Both the position numbers and the translations under genes were made by a program. A DNA stretch of 64,000 bases from Syngnathus acus (Eukaryota; Chordata; Actinopteri; Syngnathiformes; Syngnathidae), in assembly GCF_901709675.1 (NCBI RefSeq), contig NC_051092.1, positions 10,558,491 through 10,622,490 of the forward strand. The letters run 5' to 3'. Positions 36,751-48,700 of the stretch are shown here, piece by piece; the first letter of the stretch is position 1, and every line of letters begins with the position of its first letter. The notes under the pieces are model-generated. The model made no database searches. It had not been told where the DNA came from and saw nothing but the letters and a program-made list of their open reading frames with translations.

Positions 36751-39700
36751 CTGCAGAGGACAGAGGGTTGGATGACGAGAAAAAAAAATGGAAGAGGAAA
36801 GTGTGAGATGAAGGGAAGAATCATTAGCAAGCCTCACACGTAACTGTCACTCTTTGTTATCCGTTGCAAATCATAACGGGGAAACCCAAACTGCTACAGC
36901 TGCATTGAATCGACAGAAATGGGACACAATAAATCACTTTTATGATCGAGGAAACGAGGACTGGCAGAAAGACACACTAGCTCAACTAAATAATGAGATA
37001 AAGGTTGCGATAACACAATGTACAAATACTAAATCACGCTTCAGACAAGGATTCTCACCACCATGTTAATCCACCAAATTCAGTTGCGACAAATATGCAA
37101 TATTGAACATATTTAGAATGCTATTTTCGTTTTCAGTAAACACGGATGATAATCTCTTCAATTTTGAAGAAATACTATGGAGAGTGAATACTTAAAGGGG
37201 AAGAAGTCAAGTACTCCCAAATTCTTTTAAATAAAATGGTCCATTCACTCCCACCAAGTAGTCAAAACGCTGAATTCTGCTTGATATTGGATTTATGGAT
37301 TATTAATTAAGCAGAAAAATCCTCCTGTTTTTATTCATCTCGGGGCTTTTCCTTGCACTGCCACTTGCTGTCGACTGCAAATGGCATCATAGACCGTCAT
37401 GACTTCCCTGTTTTCTGGGGTTGCTCATGTGCCGTTCGCAAGCTGAGCCGTTAGGCACTGTGATGTCATTATCAGTTGACAAAAGGCAACACGGCAATGA
37501 GATGGATTTTTCTGCTTAGTTCATATTCCAAAAATGCAAGATTCATCAGAATGTTTTAGACTAGTGGGGTTGCATAATATATATTTTTTTACTTGATTGA
37601 TAAGTGTGAAGCAGATCCAGAATCTAGATTTTTCCAGTGTGCGTATTTTTAATTTTCTAGCTTGTGCATATCTGAATTAGACGCTTAAAATGATATAAAG
37701 GAAAGACATTTGGCTACCAACAGCTTCTCTCTGCCCTTTGGGCATTGACTCTGTGCTCATGTATTTCCATTCTCTTGTATTTCCTCACCCAGCAACCATC
37801 TCCCTCTCATTTTCTCCTCCTCCTCATCATTCATTGCGGTTCCTCCTTCATCAGCCTCTCCGCACTCCCACCCTCTCATCCGTCATTTGCCGGTCGTCCC
37901 AGATGCAGCTCACCCTTTCTCCTTTAAAGTCTTCATTGGTTTCAGTTCCCCCCCAAGTGAAAGACAACTCCCTCGGTTGTTTCTCTACATGACACATATG
38001 CGTCCCATTCCTCTGATTCTCATTTATCACTTCTTTCCCCTCTGAATCTCTTAACTCAATGTGACTTGAAGTATTTTACATCTGCCGTGTGGGGTTCACT
38101 AGCCTCCCTTTGGGCATATTTCTATTATTTAGCTGAGATGAGCTGTTTTTGGCAGCGAAACCAATTATTTCTATTAGCAGCTCGGGCACGGTCATCCTTC
38201 CATTCAGTTCTTGGGTAAGTAGCATTAAGAGGTTTTATGGGAATGTTCTTTTCAAGCTGGAAATTGCAGCATCAGCATCCTGCATGCGTCATCCAACATA
38301 AAATCATGAATATTTCCATGACCTTTTTTTTTTTATATAGCTAATGTCCTCAAATGGTCGTTTACCCGGTATGCAATACAAAATAGATGTGTTACGTTTA
38401 GCAAATGCAAAATCATCACGATTAAAACGTTGGCAATTCTATGCATCCAAATTAGTGCGAACAGTCAGAGGAAGGAGCTTGACCATGCCCAGGTGTACAC
38501 GTACATAAGTCATGGTTGGATGAGTGTGGTGTGCACAAACATAAGAAGCTAACCCCATTAGGAATGAAATAGAACAGCGATTGTGATTTTCAATACCGAG
38601 CCAGCATTATGGAAAAACTGCTGATACTGTAATAGTATCATGACTACTCTCTTCAATCTCCAACTTAATGCCAAAATAAAGAAAATGTGGATATTATTCA
38701 TCTAGAATCAATCAAATACCACAAATATAGCCCAGAAAATGAACAATGTATTCCTAATCACCGAAGCAACTTCAAGCAGATTTGTATTGAAGGAAAGGAC
38801 AAATATAATTAAAAGAAGTCTCTATCTGAGAAAAGCAAGTGGTAAATCGAAGTAAACATCAGCTTCTACACCTGCCGTCTTCCTTAAACAAGCCAACATT
38901 CTTCACACTGCCTCTGTGTGACATCCAGCCCTTAAAGCACTGTGGGAATTCAGGGCTGCCATTCCCACATCAATCTTTCGGACACTTTGTGCCCTCTGCT
39001 CACATGTTTTGTCTCTTATGTGCACTTTCTAGCTCTCATTTATTTCCCTTCTCTTTGCTCTTTCTGTCTTGTGTGCCGACATTGGTCCCATTAGGGCTTT
39101 GCGCCACTGTTCTCACCCCTGGTATGAAAGGCCATTTGTTACAGTGACAGGATTTCTTCTTCTGTCTCTTCAAACAGTCACAGCGAGCAGCTGACCTTAT
39201 CTCCTTTGTGTTATTCTCCCTGGAACTTTGTGACAGCTCATTTCAACATAAACGCAGCAGACGACCCAAACGGGCTTTTGAATTTTCATTTCATTCAGAT
39301 TCATTGTCAAATTAAGTCAAACTCCACCATGGTGAGAAAAGGGGAAGAGACAGAATCATTCAGGTGAAACGATTGATTCTTTGACATATTTTCCTTGGGT
39401 AGTGCTGTGCTTCATGTAATCTATCCGTCCATGACCTAGAACAGGATAAGCAGTATAGAAAATGTATGGCTTGATGGTCAGTTCTCTTCTTCAAAGGAAG
39501 TTTAGTGTAATGGCAATATAATAGGGAAGAGAGGGAAGTCTGGGAGTCCCTCCTGAAGCTGCTGCCCCCGCGACCCGACCCCGGATAAGCGGAAGAAGAT
39601 GGATGGATGGATGGATGGCAATATAATATGGCAGAATGTTTGCCAAGAACCACAGGAACAAACTTGATACTCACACAGACAGTCATGCAGCAGACACACG

Positions 39701-42700
39701 CAAGTGGCCGCATTCGATTTCTCCCCCGATTAACATTAATTAGTGGAAAGCAGCTGTCGTCAACACTCAACGCGTCATTTCCCGCCAGTGAGTTTTGGAT
39801 TAACATGAGAAGCTTGCAACTGTGATGCTTGAAGACACAATCACAATTGAGATCACATTTGTTTTTAACATGTCACAAAAATGTGTGCTGTGTTGTGATC
39901 AAGAGTCTAAAAGCCTCCAAAAACATTATGCGCCATAGCCTGATGTGTTGAGATCAGTAAATTTGAGAACAATTCTGACCGAAGTAGACCCCTAAAAAAT
40001 ACATAATACAGATGGCATTGAAAAAGCTTCTAAATGATAATAATGGAAACTGTAGCAGTTGTCTCTGTTTGCTGTTGAATGTAAACACCAAGCACTTGGG
40101 GAAAATATATGCTTTACTTTGATGTAGGTGCTAATGGTAGCACAGATGGTAAGGGACCTAGAAGTGAGGAAATATAGTAAATTGCTGAATCATAAACATC
40201 TGTCTTTCTGTGATAATGTGCTCCAATTGAAATTCGTCAAGATACTGGAAGGGATCTAATTTGTGCTGGGTTTTGAGTCCGAATCAGATACACACACACG
40301 CACGCACACAAACACGCTCGGTCAAGCGTATGACAGCTGCTGGCTTTTGTATTCTATTCAGAATTGACTTTTGTAAGAATTCTTGTTCACTGCCATCCAC
40401 TGGGATTGAGGACCATCGCCTCACGATTTGGTTTACAGGCAACTGCCTCATCAATGAGACCAAGATGTGAACATTGCATGCAGGGTTTAAAGCGTAAATG
40501 TGTCCTCTTCTTGTAAGACAAGAAGAAGCTTCTATTGTTTTGAATAGTGAGTTTTTTCACTTGTGGATCAGTTAATGCGCTATATTATGTACCGTCTTTG
40601 ACAAATTCCACAAGATAAATAAAAGGTGTACAGTACATGTGTGATCGATAATAATAGTCAGGAAATAAAGCATACTCAGAGATAAGCAAACCTGCTATGG
40701 CTGAGGAAGCTTAATTCAGAATCAGATTCACACATGAGGGTTCGAATCTTGGGTCTGAACTTTTTATGTGTAGTTTGTATAATCTCCCTGTGCTTATAAT
40801 ACCCCATGTGAGTGCAATGCTTGTTTGTCAAAACAATGCCTGTCCATGCAACTCCATACAGGATAACTGCATAAATGGATGGAGAATGAAATCAAAATAT
40901 ATTAAGCTAATATAGTGTCAGTATTACAATAAGGCGCCTTACACTTCTAAGGCTGAGGATTTGAATCTGGGCTCCGGCCTTTCTGTATGAGGTTTATGTT
41001 ACTTGCATACTTGCTTGGGTTTACTTTCAGTAGTCTGGCTTCATCTTACATTCCAAAAACATGTTCCATTAAGTTAACTGAAGACCCTTAATTGTTGCTT
41101 GTATCTGTTCATGTAAGTCCTGCAGTTACACGGTAACCAGGAAGTCCATGAGTCTACCATGCCACTTGCCCAAAGTCATCTGGCATCGTGAGGACAGCGG
41201 TACAGAGAGTAGATGGATGAAGTATTATAAATAGCATAATAAAAAATTGTAGAAAAGTCTTTTGGGCTTCAAGGTTAAAGCTTAGATACGTCTGCCCTAG
41301 CAACATAATAAAAATACAGTAGACCATAGTGTCCAGCATCTACTGCAACTCTATTATACCTCATCTTATTGCAGGTTCTAGATTTCAATTCATAAAAAAG
41401 ACGATGAATCATAATCTTGTAATCCCACTGTGTTCAAAGGTTGTGGGTAGAAATAGGAACAAAATATTGAGACCATCAATCAGCTTTACCTTGTGACGGA
41501 CCTTGGCCATACTTCACCGAGCCCGCTGCTATACGTACCTAGCACTTTGGTCAAAGTCAGTCAAACGGCGAGGAGCAATGACAGAAAGAAAGAAGAAGTA
41601 CTGTGTCCATGCGTCATGGGTTATTAAAGGCCTTGTATTATGTGACATCTCCATCCGTCACCAGCACTGTCCCCTTGTAACCTGATGGCTGTAAGTACGC
41701 GTACGCACAGTGGAAGGTGTTCGTCTTTGTCGATAACATTCCATCCATCAATTTTCTCTTTCGCGGGAGTAATGCTTATCCGAGCGGACTAAATAGTCAC
41801 TAGTTAATCTCGGGTACATCCAGTATAGACAAACATGAACTCACATGCACGCCTGAGTTAGTCTTCAATTAACCCAACAATCCCACAAACCCCTGTAAGG
41901 CAAGCACAGGGACAATATGCAAATGCTGCACAGAAAAGTCAGAGGTGGGATTTGAACCCCAAACTATAAATTTTGTGTAAAATGCAAACTAAGCCACCAC
42001 GCCGCCCCGCAACGTAAAAGAAAACCGTGACAAAGGTCCTTCAGAGAATAGTTCCATACTTGCACAGAAAGCTGCTTTTGTGTGCAAGTATGGAACATTA
42101 GCTCTTCACTTAGCAATCACACTGCACACCAACTGCGATAAAGATCTTCATTTCATACTTGGGAAAATCACACTCCTTTGCTTTTGATTTTAATGCCAAC
42201 AGCATTTTTCAGTAAAGGATTCATTCCAATTCAGTTAAAGACCTTGTTAATAAACAAAGACTTGGTGAAAAATCAATGAGTGTACTTGCTCAACACTAAC
42301 TCTTCTGCGATGGGCCCCAAATGACTTGCTGTGTATTGTAGGCCTGGCACATTTTTAAAGAGACTGCATAATTCACCATTGTTTGTTGAACAAAACAATT
42401 TTTTTTCATGTGGTCTGGACATACATTAGCTCTTCATTTAGCATTCATACTGGCAGTTTTTTGGTGGTCTGGACCAAAGTAAATAAATAGAGATACATTA
42501 GCTCTTCACTTAGCAATTACACTGGCACTGTCAAGACGTGAATGGAGCACATTTGTCATCCATTATATAATTAACATTATAAAATGCTGTTTGTTATGCC
42601 ATTATTTTCACCAGCTTAGAAGTTTCTAAAAGGTATTTTGAGAAATGCTGACTCAGACAAGCGTCACCGATGATGTATGTGTTGTCCTCATTTCCTGTGA

Positions 42701-45700
42701 TGCTTTAATTTTGATTTGAATCATGACTGTGTTCAGATTTGAGCAGAAGTGACGCGTACTAACCACCTCCTCTAACAAATGGCCAGTTATTTTTCATTTG
42801 GTTGAAACGTGACATGACGGCACGTATATGAATAAATAAATATGAATGCTTCACATTTCCATAATGTACAGGTGTCCTTATCTAAGCGTTACATGTGAAG
42901 AAGTTGCCGTAATCACTGGTCAAGTTCATACAACATTACCTGCCCTCATATATAACGCTCAGCTCTAAGAAATCCACTGCATTGTGTTGAATATCTGTAC
43001 TCTGTTAGCTGTCCAATCCTGTTCTGGCACGGACAAGATAAACACCTCATACTTCTGTTCTCTCCCATAATCCCACTTGGCAGCCATGCAGCGAAGAATG
43101 GAAAGAAAACATCTCATAACCAGATAGGCTATAATAGGCATAAAATCTGCTGCACACTGATACTGTCAAACTGAGTTATACATCCTCGAACACACAGGTA
43201 ATGCCTGAGCATTCACATTAAATGTCTAAGCATTGTTTGATATTTGATCGTCTGGATATTAGTATTCATCCACACAGATACTTCAGATTCTAAAGAGAGA
43301 TGCCACATATTTTTAAAACAATAGCGAGGCCCCACTTCAAAAGTGACACCACACACACATGCATGCACACACAAATACACACAAACATCACAAGACTCGG
43401 ATTTGATAACAATACAATTGGCAGACAGAAAGATTACTCTGATTGCAGCACAGTGGTGTACTGGCTAGCACGTCTGCCTCAGTGCACAGTTTGCCGGTTC
43501 TATTTCAGCTCCGGCCTTGACAAAAAAGTTTGCATGTTCTCCCCGTGCCTGCGTGGGTTTCCTCCAGGTACTCTGGTTTCCTTCAACATTACAAAAATAT
43601 GCAAGGTAGGCCGATTGACCACTCCAATTACCCGTAGGTGTAATGGTGAGTGTGAATGGTTGTTTGTCTATGTGCGCCCTGTGATTAGCCGGCGACTGTT
43701 TTGGGGCGCCTACTGCCCGAAGTCAGCTGGGATAGGCTCCAGCACATCAACGACTCCCACAAGGATAAGCGTTTGGAAAATCATAGAATGAATGAATGCC
43801 TCAGGGACTGTTCAATGGTTTGTCATCTCATCCATATCTGTTTTCCCTTCAAGCTGCCACATTGTGCCTAATGTCATTTTGTTTTCTTTTTATGCAGTCT
43901 GCTCATGTCAATCTCAACGGAACAATCAAAGTGGTGCTCCTCACTTATCAGCCTAATGAAGAAAATTATGAGGGGAAAATAAACATGTAGCACACCAAGG
44001 TTGATGTTCGACAAAATGTTCTTGATCCATTCTGTATTTTCTTATATTAACAATTAACTTCTCTTCATACTAGGACAAATGTTCTGAACTCCTGTTTCGG
44101 CTGCACTAGAATGCTGCTTGGAGAGTTGTGCAATCGAAAGTCTGCATGGATGTAGCTCAATCGCCGATGTACAATCTGATTGATAGTGAATCAACAGCGC
44201 TTGTGCTAGTAGTGCACATTTTGCATCGGTTGCTTGGATTTAACACAATCAACAGAAACGACCAATAAACTAGAACCATGCTCAAGCCAACTTTTGTACA
44301 TACTGTATCATCGCACTTCTTCTGTCAAGTTGCCCTGATTTTCCCCAGTTCTTTGCTCCAACTTGAAAAAGGGCCTTGGTTCTTCGAACAACTCAGATCT
44401 TCCTCTTTTTCCTTTTCTTTTCACAGTTTATTGCAAGGTTAATTAGAGGGTGATTAGGTTGATAACCTTAAACAAAGACAACATGGCATTATTTTAAGTT
44501 TAACTAAGTTCAGTAATTGCATACATATACCGGGAAAGTATGAAGCATAAGTAACTAATAAAAGTAAATAAGCAACTTAACTGAGTGTTTAAACATAAGC
44601 ATATGCCAAACATAAACATCCACTTTGCCTTTGTGAATTGATTGAGCCACTCAAAGTTCAGATAAACACAGCTTGTAGCTTGAACCAAACATTTCAAACA
44701 AACTAAGCATTAACCAAACTTAACATCCAAGTCCATTTCCTACCAGTTGCGTTTGACCAGGAACTGAGGAGTCTTGTTGGGGTCTTTTTCCTTTGCTTTC
44801 TCTGTTTAAGCTTTTTTTTCTTTCACTAACAGGCTTTCCTTTATTTGTTCCCCCAACTTGCATGCTGTTCTGTTGGCAATATGGCCATCCCTGGCATTTA
44901 ACAGGAAGTTTGGTAAATTGTGATATGGCTGTTTTTTTCTCTGCCCCCTGCAGGTCTGAAGTGGACTAGTGGATATTTTGTCTGAATGATCTGTGCCTCT
45001 GTTAGTTCATGTGAGACCTACCGTTGAGATGCTTGCATCCTGTGCAAAATCAAGTATACCTTCAAGGACTCACAACATCCAGGCTACTATCTTAAGTGCA
45101 ATTATCAATTATACTACAAATACCTTTTACCTTACTTCCAGCCCTTGGGGATGTTTTTGCACTAATTTGCCTAGCATTCAATTCCATCCATCCATTTTCT
45201 ACAGCACTTATTGTCCTCACTGGGGCCATGTTTGAGTTGGAGCTCCCAGCTGCTTATGGGCAAAAGGCAGTGCACACCATGGACTGATTTCTGGTCAATC
45301 ACGGGGCATACACTGCACAGAAATACAGCCATTTAATTTAATTGACTCATTCCCTTTACAGGTTTGCCATAATGTGCATGTTTTTCAAGTGCGTGCAGAA
45401 AACCATGTAACCGCTGGAAGAACATGCAGACTCCACGCAGGAAGGGCTAAATTCATAATCAGTGCTACCAAGACCTATTGACTGTGAGGCAAATGTGTTA
45501 AGAATCTATTCCACCAAGCATTTCTATGTTAAATTACCCTTGAACAGGTTTGGACTGAAATAATTCCACTGCAAAAACATTGTATGTAAAGTAGACGGCA
45601 TTTGCATTGTCAGACGGTCTAAAATTTTAATAACTTCCCCATTCCAGGAGATGAATGAGGAAAAAGAAAAGAAAAGAGGCTTTACATCGCTGGTTTGATG

Positions 45701-48700
45701 TTTGATCCTCCCTTTTTAGTTTATTTTTCTCTTAACTTTTTGACTTGCAGCCCCTGTCTTCCTTAAAGTTCTCTTTCAATCCACCACATGAATACTTAAT
45801 GAGCACTACACAGTACATATAAAAAAATCTACTGACCCTCATTTTAATTATTTAGCCAAGAAGAAATATTTTTCGGTATGTACAAAAAAAATATAAAATA
45901 AAAAAAATCCTAAATGTTCATCGTATCAAGACTGACCACAACATTGCTCTTACTATGTTGGTTTTCTTATTATCCTCTACCTCTTTTTCGCTCTCTATAC
46001 TTGAAATTGATGCTGGGGAGCGTAATTACTGAACAGCAAATCCTACGTTGTAAATGGCCACTTCAATTACTCCTCGGGCCATAAAATGACCGAATTACAA
46101 AACAAGAGCAAATCTGATTGTCCTTTTAAAAGACAATGTCATTGGGTGAGAAAAATGAAAACAGAGTATGCAGGAGCAGAATGACAGCTTACACGTGACG
46201 GGGGTGACGGTATGGGAAAAAAACTCGGACCATCAGCATACTGCAGTAGGTTATCGATGTGTGATTCCCACTGCACAGAACCGAACTCTTTTTGCACTGC
46301 AGACATCATGTCTGAGATTTTACTGAGAGAGCTTACCGGGGTCAGTGCTGGGTTAGCACTCACAGTGCAGTCAAATCAATGCTAGCGTCAAACATAACCC
46401 AGTTAGAGTGGAAGTTGTATGTTCATACATTATGTGTCGGAAGTAGTGAGACAAACGTAGGCACGTAAAGCTAAACCAAATAAGGACAGGATCAAGCTCA
46501 TATCATCTGTTAGCAACATATTGTTCTGATTTGTGACAGTGACTGCAAGAGGGACTACTCCACTTCATAAAGTTAATTGCTATCCAGGTATTAGACATAC
46601 CCAGACACATTCATCAGTCCCCCCAAAAAACCCGAGTCAGAAATCCGTTAAATCTTTGTCTTCAAACAGCAAATGGGCAATGAACTGCAGGACCAGCAAT
46701 AAAATAGTATTAAAGCAGCACTAGGTATCAGTACATTGACCTTCATCCCAATTGAACAGTCTAAGTGAAAATGCGTATGGCAGCGGGAAGGCTTATGAAT
46801 TTTTAAAACTTTTATCTGTGGCAGTATTTTTCCATAAACTGTGAATTATTATGAGCTTGCCCGAAAGAGATTTGTTGTGAGAGTTGTTCCATCCTGATAC
46901 CGATTTAACCTTCAAATGGACAACTGCTGGCGCAGAAGGAGAAAAGCAGCTTTTGGCGACAGCTGCCCTTTTTTGCCTTCCTTTGACAAAAATACCCTAT
47001 TATCCTTCTGTGTTATATTGCGGTGCAAAGGTAAAAGAATCTCTCTTTTTCTTAGTAACCTATTGAATTTTGGCTCCAAAATCCTGATTCTGATGTGTTG
47101 GAGGAATGTGAGCGTACTTTACATGCAAGTATATTTCAAAACTTCACTGCTATAATTAATGACTTTAAAGTTTTTGTTTTCCCCAAACAGATTGCAGACC
47201 TCCTCAAGCTATCCTTCTCGCATCTTGTTTTCTATTTTGATCTGATGATAACTTTTGACTTTTTGACAGGTATCAATGTTTCATACATCTACTTGCATTT
47301 ACGGAGCACATCAAGGAAGGGCTCTGCTTCCCAACAGAATGTTGGCAACTCAACAAAATCCAGATAATCCATTACAAAGACTTTAGAGGTTTTACATTAA
47401 GAGCACTCGTGAAAAAGCAGACAGGGGATGAACCAAATGTCTAAAGTATAGCATTGCAACCAAAACATTTGAGATCACTAAGTGATTGAAGTGACGAGCT
47501 GAAGACAAGCATAAGCGCAAGTCTATGCAGGAACAGAATCAGGGGTAAAAAGTTCATTCCATTATGTTGTCTTTTTGAAGCTCCATACTTAGTTCATATA
47601 GTTCATTCTCTCAGGCAACCAACCCATTTTCACCCGACATCTTCGACTTACTTTATCCATCTCTGCACTCTTTCACACAGCCACACTCGACTCAGGTGAA
47701 TGATGAGCGTATGAGAGAATTTTGGCCACTCTCCAGCAGGAAGGAGCACAGAGATGGACCATTTGAATTAAAGATGACAAGACTCTCACTGCTATCACCA
47801 GGCTTCACTTGGACACTGAACTCAGGAATTGGGCCCAAGCGAAGGACGGAAGTCAGATAAATGGATGCATGAAATTGTCTTACTTTCCAAATAGCTGGCG
47901 ATACGCACTCTACAATGTTGAAACCGTATGACGATACAGTCAGCCGTACACTGTAAATTGTTTCCTAACACACTGGATGTCTTGCCAAAGATCAATAAAA
48001 TGCTGTGTGAATAAGAGTCGATGGGTAAGGTGCTCTGTTCACATTGGAGCGTAGTGGCCCCCGAGGATAGCTTACTTTCTCTGATGGTGTGCCACTGTTT
48101 TACTTTGGCTGTGATGAACCAACAAAGAGAAAAGCCCAATTCCTCTCAGTCTTGACAATGAAACTGTAAACAGTACATTTATCAGAAAGTCCTGTTTGCC
48201 TCGTTAGCTGCTTCTCAGCCTTGTGTACAAGAAAATAACTACCACAATGCATCACTCCGCTGTTTTTATCCTCTGAGATTCATTCCATCATATCGACAAC
48301 ATCATGCAAAGGTTCTCAGTATCCCTGCAATCGAGCTTATTGGTAGGCTATGCTTCAATCTTTTGTCTGAGCTTCTTTATTAGTTTTGCTTGGACAGCCA
48401 AGACCTCCTCCTGGTAGTGAAATCAAAATTCTTATTTTCAGGCCTTTTAAATAATAAGGTCCTCTGCAGATTCTCAAAATTCTCCTGCAAAATCTTCCTG
48501 GTGTCACACTCAGACCGATTTTGATTTTAATTTCCACAGAGACATTACAGTCTGTTCTGTCTTCCTCCTCGGTTAGCAAAAGGGACATTTGTGATCTAAT
48601 TATTTTAAGTATTGGGTATTTAGTTTACACAACATATTGAGGAATAATTATAAAGTTTGTCGACAGCTTTATACGCCAGTTTTAAACAACATCCCAACTT

